A stretch of DNA of 64,000 nucleotides from Saprospiraceae bacterium (GTDB lineage Bacteria; Bacteroidota; Bacteroidia; Chitinophagales; Saprospiraceae): positions 186,001 to 250,000 of the forward strand of contig JADKBO010000002.1 in the NCBI GenBank assembly GCA_016715105.1, given 5' to 3'. The notes under the pieces were generated by a model, which saw nothing but the letters and a program-made list of their open reading frames with translations, had not been told where the DNA came from and did no database searches. Shown one piece after another: positions 1-13,096 of the stretch; positions within the stretch are counted from its first letter, which is position 1, and the number at the start of each line of letters is the position of its first letter. Both the position numbers and the translations under genes were made by a program.

Positions 1-28
1 TTCTATCGCTAGAAGTAAGAAAAAAATT

Positions 29-136
<108 letters not shown>

Positions 137-301
137 TTTTCTTTGATTTCTCCCTTTTAGAGATCATCAATATTTCTTATGTTTCATTGACTTTGGAAGT
201 AAAACTTGTATTAGAGTTTGTTGATATTATCATCTTTCGCAATTTGTCCCTTCGTCAAATTTCTGACTCGGTAATCTTCTCAGCATAATTTGAGAAAAAA
301 A

Positions 302-3098
<2,797 letters not shown>

Positions 3099-3314
3099 TT
3101 GCTTCGATTATATTATTATCTTTTATAACAATAATATCTTCTCTTTTACTTTGTTCTTACTTCCAGTCTTGTCAATGAACTTTTTTAATTCCAATCACCC
3201 TTTCTTTCAAATACCTTTCAGCTCGCACTGACCCAGGTATCCAACTTGGTAATCTTCATCAATTTTTCTCTTATTCTAAAGCGAAACATTTCTCGCTTTT
3301 TAATCTTTTTGTTT

Positions 3315-3334
3315 GGGCGAAAATTCTTTCGCCC
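3315..3334 (-). other. Hairpin in the 23S/tRNA-Ala spacer
   Basis: A perfect 8-bp stem, GGGCGAAA with TTTCGCCC, encloses a 4-base loop in the internal transcribed spacer between tRNA-Ala and 23S. No T-run follows it on the minus strand, so it is more likely an RNA-processing or folding element of the rRNA precursor than a terminator. The role is inferred only from its position. Confidence 0.45.
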
Positions 3335-3378
3335 CTACGGTTTTTACAATTAAAATTGTTTCAACCTTTTTCTTTGTG

Positions 3379-3452
3379 TGGAGGATAAGGGAGTCGAACC
3401 CTTGACCTCTAGAATGCAAATCTAGCGCTCTAGCCAACTGAGCTAATCCCCC
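3379..3452 (-). tRNA. tRNA-Ala (anticodon TGC)
   Basis: On the minus strand the acceptor stem GGGGGAT pairs with ATCCTCC (one G-T wobble). The anticodon stem CTAGA/TCTAG encloses the loop TTTGCAT, giving anticodon TGC. The T-arm has GTTCGAC. The length is 74 bases with discriminator A; CCA is not encoded. It sits in the 16S-23S spacer beside tRNA-Ile, the usual arrangement. Confidence 0.97.
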
Positions 3453-3466
3453 AAGTCTTCTTATTG

Positions 3467-3540
3467 TAGTCTCGGGCGGACTTGAACCGCCGACCCCTAC
3501 ATTATCAGTGTAGTGCTCTAACCAGCTGAGCTCCGAGACT
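3467..3540 (-). tRNA. tRNA-Ile (anticodon GAT)
   Basis: On the minus strand the acceptor stem AGTCTCG pairs with CGAGACT. The anticodon stem CTACA/TGTAG encloses CTGATAA, giving anticodon GAT. The T-arm has GTTCAAG. It is 74 bases long, with no encoded CCA, and lies 14 bases before tRNA-Ala in the rRNA operon spacer. Confidence 0.97.
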
Positions 3541-3696
3541 CTTTCAAGCTCTTCACACCAGCTCCTTTGTCCTTTCCCCTCTTTCTTGCTTTCTTCTTTT
3601 TGCTAATTGTTCTTGAGTTTCCACCCAAGCCCAACTCGCCTTTATCTTCAAAAAATTAACATCAGGGATAGTAATGTATCAAATACTTTGCTCTTA

Positions 3697-5216
<1,520 letters not shown>

Positions 5217-5462
5217 TTTATTTTCGCTCAATCTAGTTAGTCACCCAACCAGTCTCGCATCTCTTTGTGACTACACATGTCACTAATCTTTTGCTCTGTA
5301 TTCTTTACCTACTATCCCTCAATGTCAAATTTCTTTTTCCATATCTTCCGACTCAATTCCTTTTCCAATCTTCAAGAATCTTTTAACTTTCGTCATTTCA
5401 ATTCTCAACTTCTTTCTTCTCTTCAAGTCTATAAAAAAACCCCTTCCTTCGAATTGGGATCG

Positions 5463-5493
5463 CAAAGGTAATACGGTTATTTATATCTTGCAA
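5463..5493 (-). promoter_or_regulatory. rRNA operon promoter (Bacteroidota type)
   Basis: On the minus strand TTG (5493-5491) is followed after exactly 20 bases by TACCTTTG (5470-5463), the -33/-7 pair of the Bacteroidota primary sigma factor (consensus TTTG / TAnnTTTG). Transcription should start near 5456, leaving a leader of about 240 bases before 16S. It is the only good match in the region between the operon and the small secreted protein. The open frame of 64 codons in the leader (5277-5471, plus strand) runs against the transcript and is not credible. Confidence 0.8.
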
Positions 5494-5701
5494 GTTCTTA
5501 TTCAATGTTTTTTTTGAAGTAAAGTTTAAGCGCTTACTTTAAAGTTGAAAATCAGTAGGTTAGTCTGAAAAAAAAGTTTGAAAATAATTTTACAATCTTT
5601 TATAAAAGGCTTTTTACCGTACAATTTCCTCCTTGTAATAGTATTTATTCAATGAAATCACCATTGAGGATTCCATGATTGGGCTTTCTCTAAAATGAAA
5701 A

Positions 5702-5733
5702 GGCCAATGGAAGATAGTTTGCTCCCATTGGCC
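5702..5733 (-). terminator. Rho-independent terminator of the small secreted protein gene
   Basis: A 9-bp perfect stem, GGCCAATGG with CCATTGGCC, is separated by 14 bases. On the minus strand it is followed by TTTTCATTTT. It lies 33 bases past the stop of the 5767-6045 gene and separates it from the rRNA promoter. Confidence 0.8.
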
Positions 5734-5766
5734 CAATTAATAATTCCTATTCAATCTTTTACTTAC

Positions 5767-6045
5767 TTAATTACGTTTTGTGCGATTTTGGTAAAACTTA
5801 CCTTTAGGGCCAAAAAATTTGGGTTCAGTAGTTTCTTTAACTGCAGGTCCGCCTAGCAACCAAGGCTTCAATCTATTGTTTTTTTCAAGCGGTCCAGTAG
5901 CAACGGTGCTTTCAGGAACAGCTGGTAGATTAACCGCTTTTTGGAAATTGGGCCCCTTTGTCATGTTCAACTTCTTAACCTGATCATTTTGTGACCAAGC
6001 AATAAAAGAAATAAAACACATTGCTAATAATATTACTTTTTTCAT
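5767..6045 (-). CDS. Small secreted protein of unknown function
   Basis: A 92-residue protein. The start chosen is the methionine that opens a clear signal peptide, MKKVILLAMCFISFIAWSQ, with probable cleavage after the SQ of residues 18-19. An upstream in-frame ATG would only add 16 residues ahead of the signal peptide. The mature part (about 73 residues) is basic, rich in Lys, Pro and Asn, and has no domain I recognise; it ends in KFYQNRTKRN. It lies downstream of, and in the same direction as, the two-component pair, about 100 bases from the response regulator stop, and has its own terminator at 5702-5733. It could be periplasmic or exported. Reality as a gene is fairly sure; function is unknown. 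Confidence 0.7.
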   Translation of the reverse strand: MKKVILLAMCFISFIAWSQNDQVKKLNMTKGPNFQKAVNLPAVPESTVATGPLEKNNRLKPWLLGGPAVKETTEPKFFGPKGKFYQNRTKRN

Positions 6046-6149
6046 CCTTCTTAATTTTAAGTGCAAGTTGTTGAAAAAAGCAAGGGCTGTCATTAGCCAT
6101 AATTACTCAAAAATGTATCCGTATTTTTACCTACTGAGTACTAAATCCA

Positions 6150-6776
6150 TCAGATGATTTTGAATTGGTGGGCTTTTTTGATGAGTTCTGCGGTGTTTTG
6201 TACATTGAGTTTTTTCATGAGGTTGTTTCTATGTGTGTCGACTGTACGGTTGCTGATGAAAAGTTTGGTTGAAATTTCTTTGGTTGTAAACCCATCCGCA
6301 ACCATGGCTAGTACTTCAATTTCTCTTCTACTGGGTTGTTGCAGGTCTTCCTCCATTCCAATAAATTCTATGACTTTAAAGGAATCCATTTCAGAAAAGT
6401 GCTTTTTACCTTTGGAGACTTCGTCTAATGCAAAAATCAAATCCTCCTCTTCGGTACTTTTTATGAGATATGCATAACAGCCCAATTTTAAAGCTTTGCT
6501 TTTGTAAGCCATCTCTTCGTGCATCGATAAAATCACAATCCTGATGCCTTTGTATTTCTTCTTAATCGCTTTCGCAACTTCAAACCCTGAATGGTCGGGA
6601 AGACTGATGTCTAATAACATAATATCAGGAAGCACTTTTGATTCTTTCAAAAAGGTCATTACTTCTTGAGCAGATCCAAAATCTCCTATAACTTTATATT
6701 TAGGATATCTTTCCAACATCAATAAAATCCCCTGTCTAAACAAGGTATGATCATCAACAATCGCTACGTTTATCAT
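6150..6776 (-). CDS. Two-component response regulator, NarL/FixJ (LuxR-type HTH) family
   Basis: A 208-residue DNA-binding response regulator. Residues 1-120 form a receiver domain with the acidic pair D8-D9, phospho-acceptor D56 in LLDISLP and a conserved Lys near 106 (YLIKST). Residues about 143-205 are a LuxR-type helix-turn-helix (REIEVLAMVADGFTTKEIS, then RTVDTHRNNLMKKL). The start at 6776 is preferred over one 11 codons upstream because its ATG overlaps the TGA of the kinase gene (ATGA), a typical translational coupling, and because MINVAIVDDH is the normal N-terminus. It is the partner of the adjacent sensor kinase. Target genes are not shown by the sequence; the small secreted protein downstream is one possibility. 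Confidence 0.93.
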   Translation of the reverse strand: MINVAIVDDHTLFRQGILLMLERYPKYKVIGDFGSAQEVMTFLKESKVLPDIMLLDISLPDHSGFEVAKAIKKKYKGIRIVILSMHEEMAYKSKALKLGCYAYLIKSTEEEDLIFALDEVSKGKKHFSEMDSFKVIEFIGMEEDLQQPSRREIEVLAMVADGFTTKEISTKLFISNRTVDTHRNNLMKKLNVQNTAELIKKAHQFKII

Positions 6777-8359
6777 TTTATAGGAATTTCTATTTCTAAA
6801 ACTGTCCACCCTTCATTGCGCTCACTTACAAACATTCCATTTAATGTTTCTATCCTGTCTTTTATATTCATCAAACCCATACCATTATTGTCTCGGTCAT
6901 TTTTGAAACCAGTGCCATTATCAGAAACAGTCAACGAAACATAATCTTCAAAAATGGAAACCGAGCAAATTATTTGACTCGCTCCACTGTGTTTGATGGC
7001 ATTATGGATTAATTCTTGAGCTATTCTATAAACTGCATTTTTTATTTCATTTGACAATTTCATTTCATCTAGCTCAGAATGGGCATTTAAGGTAACCTTT
7101 ATTTGGTCATTGCGATTGAACTCATTTACCTGATTCTCCAGCGCAGCAATCAGACCAAAATCGTCCAAAACCGTTGGCATAAGATTTTTTGAAACCATTT
7201 TTACCTCAGAGATGATTTGCAGAATGGTGTTTTTGATATTGGTTTTTTCTTGTGTGGTGAGTGAATCAAAAGCTTCAATTTGCAATTTCAAATAAGTCAA
7301 AAGTGGTCCAACACCATCATGTAAATCTCTTGCCAACCTTAATCGCTCTTTGTATTCAGCTTCTTTTATCTTCTTTATAGAATCTCTTCTGATTTCGTCT
7401 TTTTGCTGTTTTTCCTCCAACAATTTGTTTTTCATATTCAGGAGCGCCAACCCCAAATTACTCCTATTCTCAGTGTGGGCAGACTCAAGATCATTGTAAT
7501 TTAAACTTTCAGCAAATTTGATGGCATCTTCCTTTGCATCTACCAAGTCCTTTAAATTCCTGAACATATCAGCAATGTCGTCCCCAGACTCTGGAATGGA
7601 AATAGGTATCGAATGATTGTTCTCAGTAACCTCCGTTAAATATTTTCCCATCAACCTCACAGGTTGTGCGATCGCATTTGAAATGATATACGCCAACACA
7701 ACTATGAGAATGATGACAAAGAAGGATATGCCGATCATTTTATTTCGTAAAGCAATGATTGGTTTCCTACCTTCCTCAAAATCAATTTCTGAAAGCAAAG
7801 CCATCCTTTTGCCAAGGATATCAATATTTGAATAACTAGAAAATACCCAAATTCCTCTATAATCTTTGTGAATGCCCTGACCTTTCGTTTTGCGGAGCGC
7901 TAAATCCACTGGAATGGTATTGGCAATTATTTTGTCTTGTTCTGACCTTGAGATAAACCTAGAAGGAGATACTAGTTTTTTGGTGGAATCTACCAAATAG
8001 GATTCTCCAGAATCCCCTAAGCCTTCTCGATGTAATAAGATATCAAAAATGGGAGAAAGCGATAAATACTGAGAAGTGTCTCCATTTTGAATGGCCAAGC
8101 TTCTACTTTCTGAAATCGCTGTCAAGTCTTGTAGGGTATCTGAAAGATTGGCTTTATCTACATACTGTTTGATTTGCCTGTATTTTAATGACCTTACAGA
8201 ATTGAGCTGCTCAAAAATCCTGTTATCAATTCCTGCAGTAAACTCTCTATAAAAAGTATAGCTTACAATGCCAAAAAGTGGTATGATAGTGCCTACTAGA
8301 ATAAGAAATAACTTCGTTCTATAATTGAGTTTTTTGTGAAACTGCGGATCAGATAACAT
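6773..8359 (-). CDS. Sensor histidine kinase, NarL-partner (HisKA_3) type
   Basis: A 528-residue membrane kinase. A first membrane segment spans about residues 16-37, a periplasmic sensor region of about 170 residues follows, a second membrane segment lies at about 209-231 and a HAMP-like linker at about 232-285. The dimerisation/phosphotransfer domain has the HisKA_3 motif RLARDLHDGVGPLL with the phosphorylated His near 347. The C-terminal ATPase has an N-box (QELIHNAIKHSGA) and G-boxes (DNGTGF, GMGLMNIKDRI). The periplasmic part resembles Cache-like sensors in layout, but its ligand cannot be read. The gene overlaps the response regulator by four bases, so the two form an operon. It is complete. 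Confidence 0.92.
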   Translation of the reverse strand: MLSDPQFHKKLNYRTKLFLILVGTIIPLFGIVSYTFYREFTAGIDNRIFEQLNSVRSLKYRQIKQYVDKANLSDTLQDLTAISESRSLAIQNGDTSQYLSLSPIFDILLHREGLGDSGESYLVDSTKKLVSPSRFISRSEQDKIIANTIPVDLALRKTKGQGIHKDYRGIWVFSSYSNIDILGKRMALLSEIDFEEGRKPIIALRNKMIGISFFVIILIVVLAYIISNAIAQPVRLMGKYLTEVTENNHSIPISIPESGDDIADMFRNLKDLVDAKEDAIKFAESLNYNDLESAHTENRSNLGLALLNMKNKLLEEKQQKDEIRRDSIKKIKEAEYKERLRLARDLHDGVGPLLTYLKLQIEAFDSLTTQEKTNIKNTILQIISEVKMVSKNLMPTVLDDFGLIAALENQVNEFNRNDQIKVTLNAHSELDEMKLSNEIKNAVYRIAQELIHNAIKHSGASQIICSVSIFEDYVSLTVSDNGTGFKNDRDNNGMGLMNIKDRIETLNGMFVSERNEGWTVLEIEIPIK

Positions 8360-8536
8360 TAGAAATTGATGTGTGTGACAATAACTTTGATGAATTTAAT
8401 CTATACTACATCTATATTTGTCCATAGTTCGTTTTTCGTCCTAGGAATTTAAACCATATAGACTTTGGCTCAACAAATTCAATCAAAATTACATTGTATA
8501 CCCATACTTTTGAAAAACAAAATTAAAATATGATTT

Positions 8537-8899
8537 ATGGCTGAAGAATTGCAAATTATTGGAGGACCAAAAGAATCAATGTATGAAAACCTCGTACCTC
8601 AAATCCAAGCTTTGTTGGCTGGTGAAGATGATCTGATTGCCAACCTGGCCAATATCAGCGCCGCCCTTAAAGAACAGTTTGTCTGGCTTTGGGTCGGTTT
8701 TTATCTGGTAAAGGGTGATGAACTCGTATTGGGACCATTTCAAGGACCAGTAGCTTGTACGAGGATCAAAAAAGGTCGTGGTGTATGCGGGGCAGCTTGG
8801 GCTCAGAATAAAACGCTGATTGTTCCTGACGTAGAAGCTTTTCCCGGACACATTGCATGTAGTAGTTTGAGTAAGTCTTGGAGGAGATATTGGAAATAA
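8537..8899 (+). pseudogene. msrC: Free methionine-(R)-sulfoxide reductase, 3' end lost
   Basis: The first 114 residues are a good GAF-type fRMsr: WVGFYLV, LGPFQGPVAC, GRGVCG and FPGHIACSS, with cysteines at 74, 84 and 108. Their 10/24 spacing equals that of the catalytic cysteines in E. coli MsrC (84, 94, 118). The family reads on from SxSE into about 45 more residues (the beta-strands carrying a GVLDIDS-like motif), but here the frame leaves homology after LSKS and stops at WRRYWK. No other frame downstream restores it, and no remnant occurs beyond the next gene. I infer a rearrangement that replaced the 3' end, probably inactivating because the fold is incomplete. A TACTTTTG element at 8505-8512 is a possible promoter. 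Confidence 0.75.
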
Positions 8900-8966
8900 T
8901 TGCTAAATAAACTAATTGAATCTTTATTTTTAGATGGTTTGCTTAAACAAGATTAGGTTTTTTAGA

Positions 8967-9028
8967 ATATAAACTTTAATATTACATGCATTTTTAAATA
9001 TAAACTTTAATATTACATGCATTTTTAA
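8967..9028. repeat. Perfect 31-bp tandem direct repeat
   Basis: Two identical, adjacent 31-base copies (8967-8997 and 8998-9028), each starting ATATAAACTTTAATATTACA and ending TTTTTAA. They fill the space between the broken msrC and the ATPase gene, ending four bases before its ATG. They may mark the junction of the insertion or a small local duplication, and one copy may hold the promoter of the ATPase gene. Confidence 0.9.
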
Positions 9029-9032
9029 ACTT

Positions 9033-10175
9033 ATGTACACACGGAATCAATCATTTAATCGAAGTGGTCAACATAGTTTTTTTCTTTGGGGAGCCAGGCA
9101 AACAGGTAAAAGCACTTTATTAAAAGAAAATTATAAAGATGCTTTGTATTTTGATTTGTTGAAAAGTGATGAATATCTCAGGTTTATCAATAACCCAGCG
9201 CTTCTCAGAGAGATTGTACTTGCACTTCAACCAAAAAATCCTGTTATTATTGATGAAATACAAAAGATACCTATTCTTTTGGATGAAGTTCATTGGTTGA
9301 TTGAAAATTCAAAAACACAATTTATTTTATCAGGCTCTAGTCCCAGAAAAATATTGAAAAGCGGTGTGAATTTGCTGGGTGGAAGGGCATTGCGTTATGA
9401 ATTATATCCTTTATCCTTTAGCGAAATCCCTGATTTTGACCTAGTTAGGGCTTTGAATAATGGTCTTTTACCAAAACATTATGATGCTTTAGATGCTGAG
9501 GTTCTTCATGCCGCATACGTTGGAAGCTATTTGGAAGATGAAATAATTGCAGAAACTAAAATAAGAAACGTACAAGTTTTTTCAAATTTTCTGACGAAGG
9601 TCGCATTTAGCAATGGAGAAATTGTGAACTATACAAACATTGCAACTGATTGTGGGGTGAGTAGTCCAACAGTTAAAGAATATTTTCAAATTTTGAAGGA
9701 TTCTATGATTGGAAGGTATGTAGAAGTTTTTCAAAAAAAACCAAAAAGAAGAGTGATTTCTTCACCAAAATTTTACTTGTTTGATATTGGGATTGCAAAC
9801 TTTCTTCAGAAGAGAAAATCCATTGAAGTTGGAAGTGTCAACTTTGGTTTAGTTTTTGAGCACTTCATATATAACGAACTTCATTGTTACAGTCATTATA
9901 GTCAGAAAAATTTTCCAATTACATTTTGGCGGACTTCTTCCGACTTGGAGGTGGACTTCATTCTAGGTGATCATGAAGTCGCCATAGAAGTAAAATCATC
10001 TACGAATGTGCAATCAAAATTCCTTAAAGGTATCAAAGCTTTCTCTGAAGAATATAACGTAAAGTCAAAAATAATTGTTTCCAATGACCCTTATCCAAGA
10101 AGTATTGGAGACCAAATTTTGGTTCTTCCTTGGAAGATATTTTTAGAAAAACTCTGGTCGGGCGAAATAATTTAG
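9033..10175 (+). CDS. AAA-family ATPase with DUF4143 domain
   Basis: A 380-residue protein. An N-terminal P-loop domain has Walker A GARQTGKST (residues 20-28), Walker B PVIIDEIQ (about 70-77) and sensor ILSGSSPRKI. The C-terminal DUF4143 domain has the nuclease-like pattern FWRTSSDLEVDFIL ... AIEVKSS (about 307-332), which resembles the D-(x)n-ExK core of restriction-like folds. Family members are common, often laterally transferred, and mostly of unknown function; some sit with toxin-antitoxin or defence genes. The gene stands alone after the truncated msrC and the 31-bp repeat, and is visibly more AT-rich than its neighbours. The N-terminus is short compared with typical members, which usually have about 10 more residues before the P-loop. 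Confidence 0.85.
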   Translation: MYTRNQSFNRSGQHSFFLWGARQTGKSTLLKENYKDALYFDLLKSDEYLRFINNPALLREIVLALQPKNPVIIDEIQKIPILLDEVHWLIENSKTQFILSGSSPRKILKSGVNLLGGRALRYELYPLSFSEIPDFDLVRALNNGLLPKHYDALDAEVLHAAYVGSYLEDEIIAETKIRNVQVFSNFLTKVAFSNGEIVNYTNIATDCGVSSPTVKEYFQILKDSMIGRYVEVFQKKPKRRVISSPKFYLFDIGIANFLQKRKSIEVGSVNFGLVFEHFIYNELHCYSHYSQKNFPITFWRTSSDLEVDFILGDHEVAIEVKSSTNVQSKFLKGIKAFSEEYNVKSKIIVSNDPYPRSIGDQILVLPWKIFLEKLWSGEII

Positions 10176-10228
10176 CACTATCAAGCCAAAACTAATTTAA
10201 AGTGACTTTGTGAAAAGGTAGAAATATT

Positions 10229-12088
10229 TTACCCTTCCACCAATTCCATCCACTTCATTTCTTTCTCTTCTATCTCCGCATTGATCGTGGCCAACTCGGT
10301 AGAGAACTTTGCAATCATGTCCGGAGCTAGGTTCATGTCTTCAAACTTTGCTGTTACTTCTGCTTTTCTTTGTTCGAGTCGTTCGATTTGTTTTTCAAGG
10401 GCTTTGATTTGTTTTTGCTGCTCAAAGCTCAATTTATTTTCGCTAGAGTTGGTTGGTGCAGCCACTGTATTTGATTGCGACTTTGCTTCGCGATTTATTT
10501 CGGCTTCTTCATTCTTTTCCATGCGGTACTCAGTGTAAGTTCCATTGTAATCTTTGATGGCACCGTCACCTTCCAATACAAAAATATGGTCAACCAACTT
10601 ATCCAAAAAGTACCTGTCGTGTGATACGATGATGAGGCATCCTGGATAATCCTCGAGATAATCTTCCAAAACATTGAGTGTGATGATGTCCAAGTCATTG
10701 GTGGGTTCATCCAGAATGAGGAAGTTGGGGTTTTTGATCAGAATCGTCAATAGATATAATCTCCTTCTTTCACCGCCGCTCAATTGAGAAACTTGTACTC
10801 TTTGTTGGGATCGAGGAAATAGAAATTTCTCCAAAAGGCTTTCTGCCGTAAGCTTCAGGCCTTTGGCAAGGGGAATGTATTCTGCAATGTCTCTGATGAT
10901 ATCGATGACCATTTTGGTTTCATTGACCACCAATCCGTCTTGACCGAAATAACCAAAGTTGATCGTTTCGCCGATGATGATTTTACCCGTATCGGTTGGT
11001 TCCAGGCCTGTTATCATTTTGATCAGCGTACTTTTTCCTGCTCCGTTTACACCGACAATACCAACGCGTTCACCTTTTTTAAATTTATAATCAAACTTGG
11101 TGATCAATTTTTTATCGCCATAAGCCTTACTGACGCTGTGCAGTTCAACAATTTTAGAACCTAAACGAGTAGGTTCTATCAGGATTTGCATCTCGTCGGT
11201 ATTGCGCTTATCACGTAAACTTTCTTTGATGTCGTGAAAACTATCTACCCTTGATTTTGATTTGGTCGTTCTTGCTTGTGGCATGCGTCGCACCCACTCC
11301 AATTCCCTTTTAAATAACTTTTTGGTCTTGTCATAAACAACCGCTTCATTGGCCAGTCGTGCTTCCTTTTTTTCTAAATATTGACTATAGTTGCCGCGAT
11401 ACATGTGCATTTTCCCCATGTCGAGCTCCATAATTTCATTACAAACCCGCTCCAGGAAATAACGATCGTGGGTCACCATAAATAAGGTCACATTTCCTCC
11501 TTGCAGATATTCTTCCAACCATTCAATCATGTCAATATCCAAATGGTTGGTAGGTTCATCGAGGATGATAAACTCAGGCTCTTCGATGATCAGTTTTGCC
11601 AAAGCCACCCGCTTGCGCTGTCCACCAGAAAGTGTTTTGATCTTTTGATCCAAATTGGCAATTTTTAATTTCGCCAAAACAGTATTTACCCTGGCTTCGA
11701 CATCCCATGCTTTGTGGTCATCCATGAGCAGGGTAGCTTCTTGGAGTGCATTGGGGTTGTTTGACAAAACTGCCTCTTCATAAGCTTTTACCGCCTTGAT
11801 CGCTGGAAGATCGGCTTCAAATACTTCGTCTATGATTTTGGCTTCTGGATTGAGATCTGGCTCTTGGTGTAAAAAAGAAGTCCGTATGTTTTTATCAATG
11901 ATCAATTTTGCACCTTCGCCTTCGATACCTTCTTCACCACTGAGCACACGCATTAAAGTGGTTTTGCCACTGCCATTTTTTGCGATGAGAGCAATGCGAT
12001 CACCTTGACTGATGGTAAAAGAGACGTCTTTGAATAAGACTTTTTCTCCGTAAGTTTTAGTGGCATGCTCAATGGCTAAGTACTGCAT
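10229..12088 (-). CDS. uup: ABC-F family ATPase, Uup-like
   Basis: A 619-residue soluble protein with two ABC ATPase domains and no membrane segments. Domain 1 has Walker A AKNGSGKT (about 36-43), signature LSGGQRKRV and Walker B IILDEPTNHLD. Domain 2 has Walker A GVNGAGKST, signature LSGGERRRL and Walker B LILDEPTNDLD. The linker of about 80 residues is rich in Arg/Lys (RRMPQARTTKSKSR), as expected for the P-site tRNA interaction motif. The C-terminal 70 residues form a Glu/Lys-rich coiled coil, which distinguishes Uup from EttA or antibiotic-resistance ABC-F proteins. Known members act on ribosomes. It is a single gene, with a TAATTTTG element at 12119-12112 as a possible promoter on the minus strand. 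Confidence 0.88.
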   Translation of the reverse strand: MQYLAIEHATKTYGEKVLFKDVSFTISQGDRIALIAKNGSGKTTLMRVLSGEEGIEGEGAKLIIDKNIRTSFLHQEPDLNPEAKIIDEVFEADLPAIKAVKAYEEAVLSNNPNALQEATLLMDDHKAWDVEARVNTVLAKLKIANLDQKIKTLSGGQRKRVALAKLIIEEPEFIILDEPTNHLDIDMIEWLEEYLQGGNVTLFMVTHDRYFLERVCNEIMELDMGKMHMYRGNYSQYLEKKEARLANEAVVYDKTKKLFKRELEWVRRMPQARTTKSKSRVDSFHDIKESLRDKRNTDEMQILIEPTRLGSKIVELHSVSKAYGDKKLITKFDYKFKKGERVGIVGVNGAGKSTLIKMITGLEPTDTGKIIIGETINFGYFGQDGLVVNETKMVIDIIRDIAEYIPLAKGLKLTAESLLEKFLFPRSQQRVQVSQLSGGERRRLYLLTILIKNPNFLILDEPTNDLDIITLNVLEDYLEDYPGCLIIVSHDRYFLDKLVDHIFVLEGDGAIKDYNGTYTEYRMEKNEEAEINREAKSQSNTVAAPTNSSENKLSFEQQKQIKALEKQIERLEQRKAEVTAKFEDMNLAPDMIAKFSTELATINAEIEEKEMKWMELVEG

Positions 12089-12159
12089 AAAATTCTATAA
12101 TTTAGAAAAGGCAAAATTAGATTAAATAAATGGACAATATATTTTGTTTGAAATGAAGG

Positions 12160-13095
12160 CTAATCTTTTAAGATTTTGCTTGTAAGGCTTTTTAATTCCT
12201 CTTTAGTTATGGCATATGTTTGAGGTCTCGTGACAACATAAGAACTAGCGAGATTGGCCATGATGATGGAATTTTCCAAACTATAACCCTCTGAGAGCCC
12301 AAATCCCAAAATGGCAATAGCGGTATCTCCTGCTCCCGAAACATCATAAACCTCTACTTTTTTTGCTCTGAAGAAGTGTACCATGTTTTTATTTAACAAG
12401 ACCATACCTTTTTCCCCTCTGGTAGCGACAATATTTTGTACGTCATATTTATGAAGCAATATCTGACAAGCTTCTATCACTTCATTGTCTTCATTCGATA
12501 TTTTTCTTCCTAAGGCTTCTTCCAATTCTGCAATATTGGGCTTCACCAAATAGGCACCCCTGTATTTTTCCCAATTACTACCTTTTGGGTCAATCAATAC
12601 TTTGATTTGTGCTACTTCTGCTTTTCGAAGAATCTTTTGCATGATGCTTTCATCACAGGAGCCTTTGCCATAATCTGAAATAATGATGTGTGTATATTGA
12701 GCAAAATCTTCTTGATCAATGCTATTATATAGACCACCATTGATAGGCTTTCCCTCCATATCAATTCTGATCATTTGTTGATTTCTAGAGATTACCCGAG
12801 TTTTGGTAATGGTAACATCCAAAACTTCTTTGAGTTTGTCTCCAATATTTTTCTCTTGCAACAAAGATTGTAACAATTTCCCATTTTCATCTGGAGCAAT
12901 ACCACCAATGATGTCATTATTTACTCCAACATTCACCAAGTTGTGCGCAACATTGGAAGCACCTCCTAAAGTGTGGTAAGTATTGGTGATGTTTACAACA
13001 GGAACCGGGGCTTCTGGTGAAATTCGTAATGCATCGCCAATTACATATTTATCCAGCATCACATCTCCAAAAATTAATATTTTGCCATTTGTCAT
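12160..13095 (-). CDS. rfaE1: D-glycero-beta-D-manno-heptose-7-phosphate kinase (PfkB family)
   Basis: A 311-residue ribokinase-fold kinase that phosphorylates heptose-7-phosphate at C1 on the ADP-heptose route. It has the N-terminal GDVMLDKYVIG..ISPEAPVPV block typical of RfaE/HldE, the substrate-binding LGGASNVAHN (43-52), IDPKG (168-172) and the catalytic GAGD motif (254-257, base D257). The cytidylyl/adenylyl-transferase half found in fused HldE is absent, so this is the stand-alone kinase. The start at 13095 was chosen because it lies one base after the stop of the upstream gene and begins at the family N-terminus; the longer frame would overlap that gene. It is co-transcribed with the Wzi/RemB-like gene, which fits a cell-surface role. 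Confidence 0.88.
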   Translation of the reverse strand: MTNGKILIFGDVMLDKYVIGDALRISPEAPVPVVNITNTYHTLGGASNVAHNLVNVGVNNDIIGGIAPDENGKLLQSLLQEKNIGDKLKEVLDVTITKTRVISRNQQMIRIDMEGKPINGGLYNSIDQEDFAQYTHIIISDYGKGSCDESIMQKILRKAEVAQIKVLIDPKGSNWEKYRGAYLVKPNIAELEEALGRKISNEDNEVIEACQILLHKYDVQNIVATRGEKGMVLLNKNMVHFFRAKKVEVYDVSGAGDTAIAILGFGLSEGYSLENSIIMANLASSYVVTRPQTYAITKEELKSLTSKILKD

Positions 13096-13096
13096 T

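Noticed and set aside
5277..5471. 64-codon frame upstream of 16S on the plus strand
   Set aside because: It runs antisense through the rRNA leader and promoter and has no protein-like composition.
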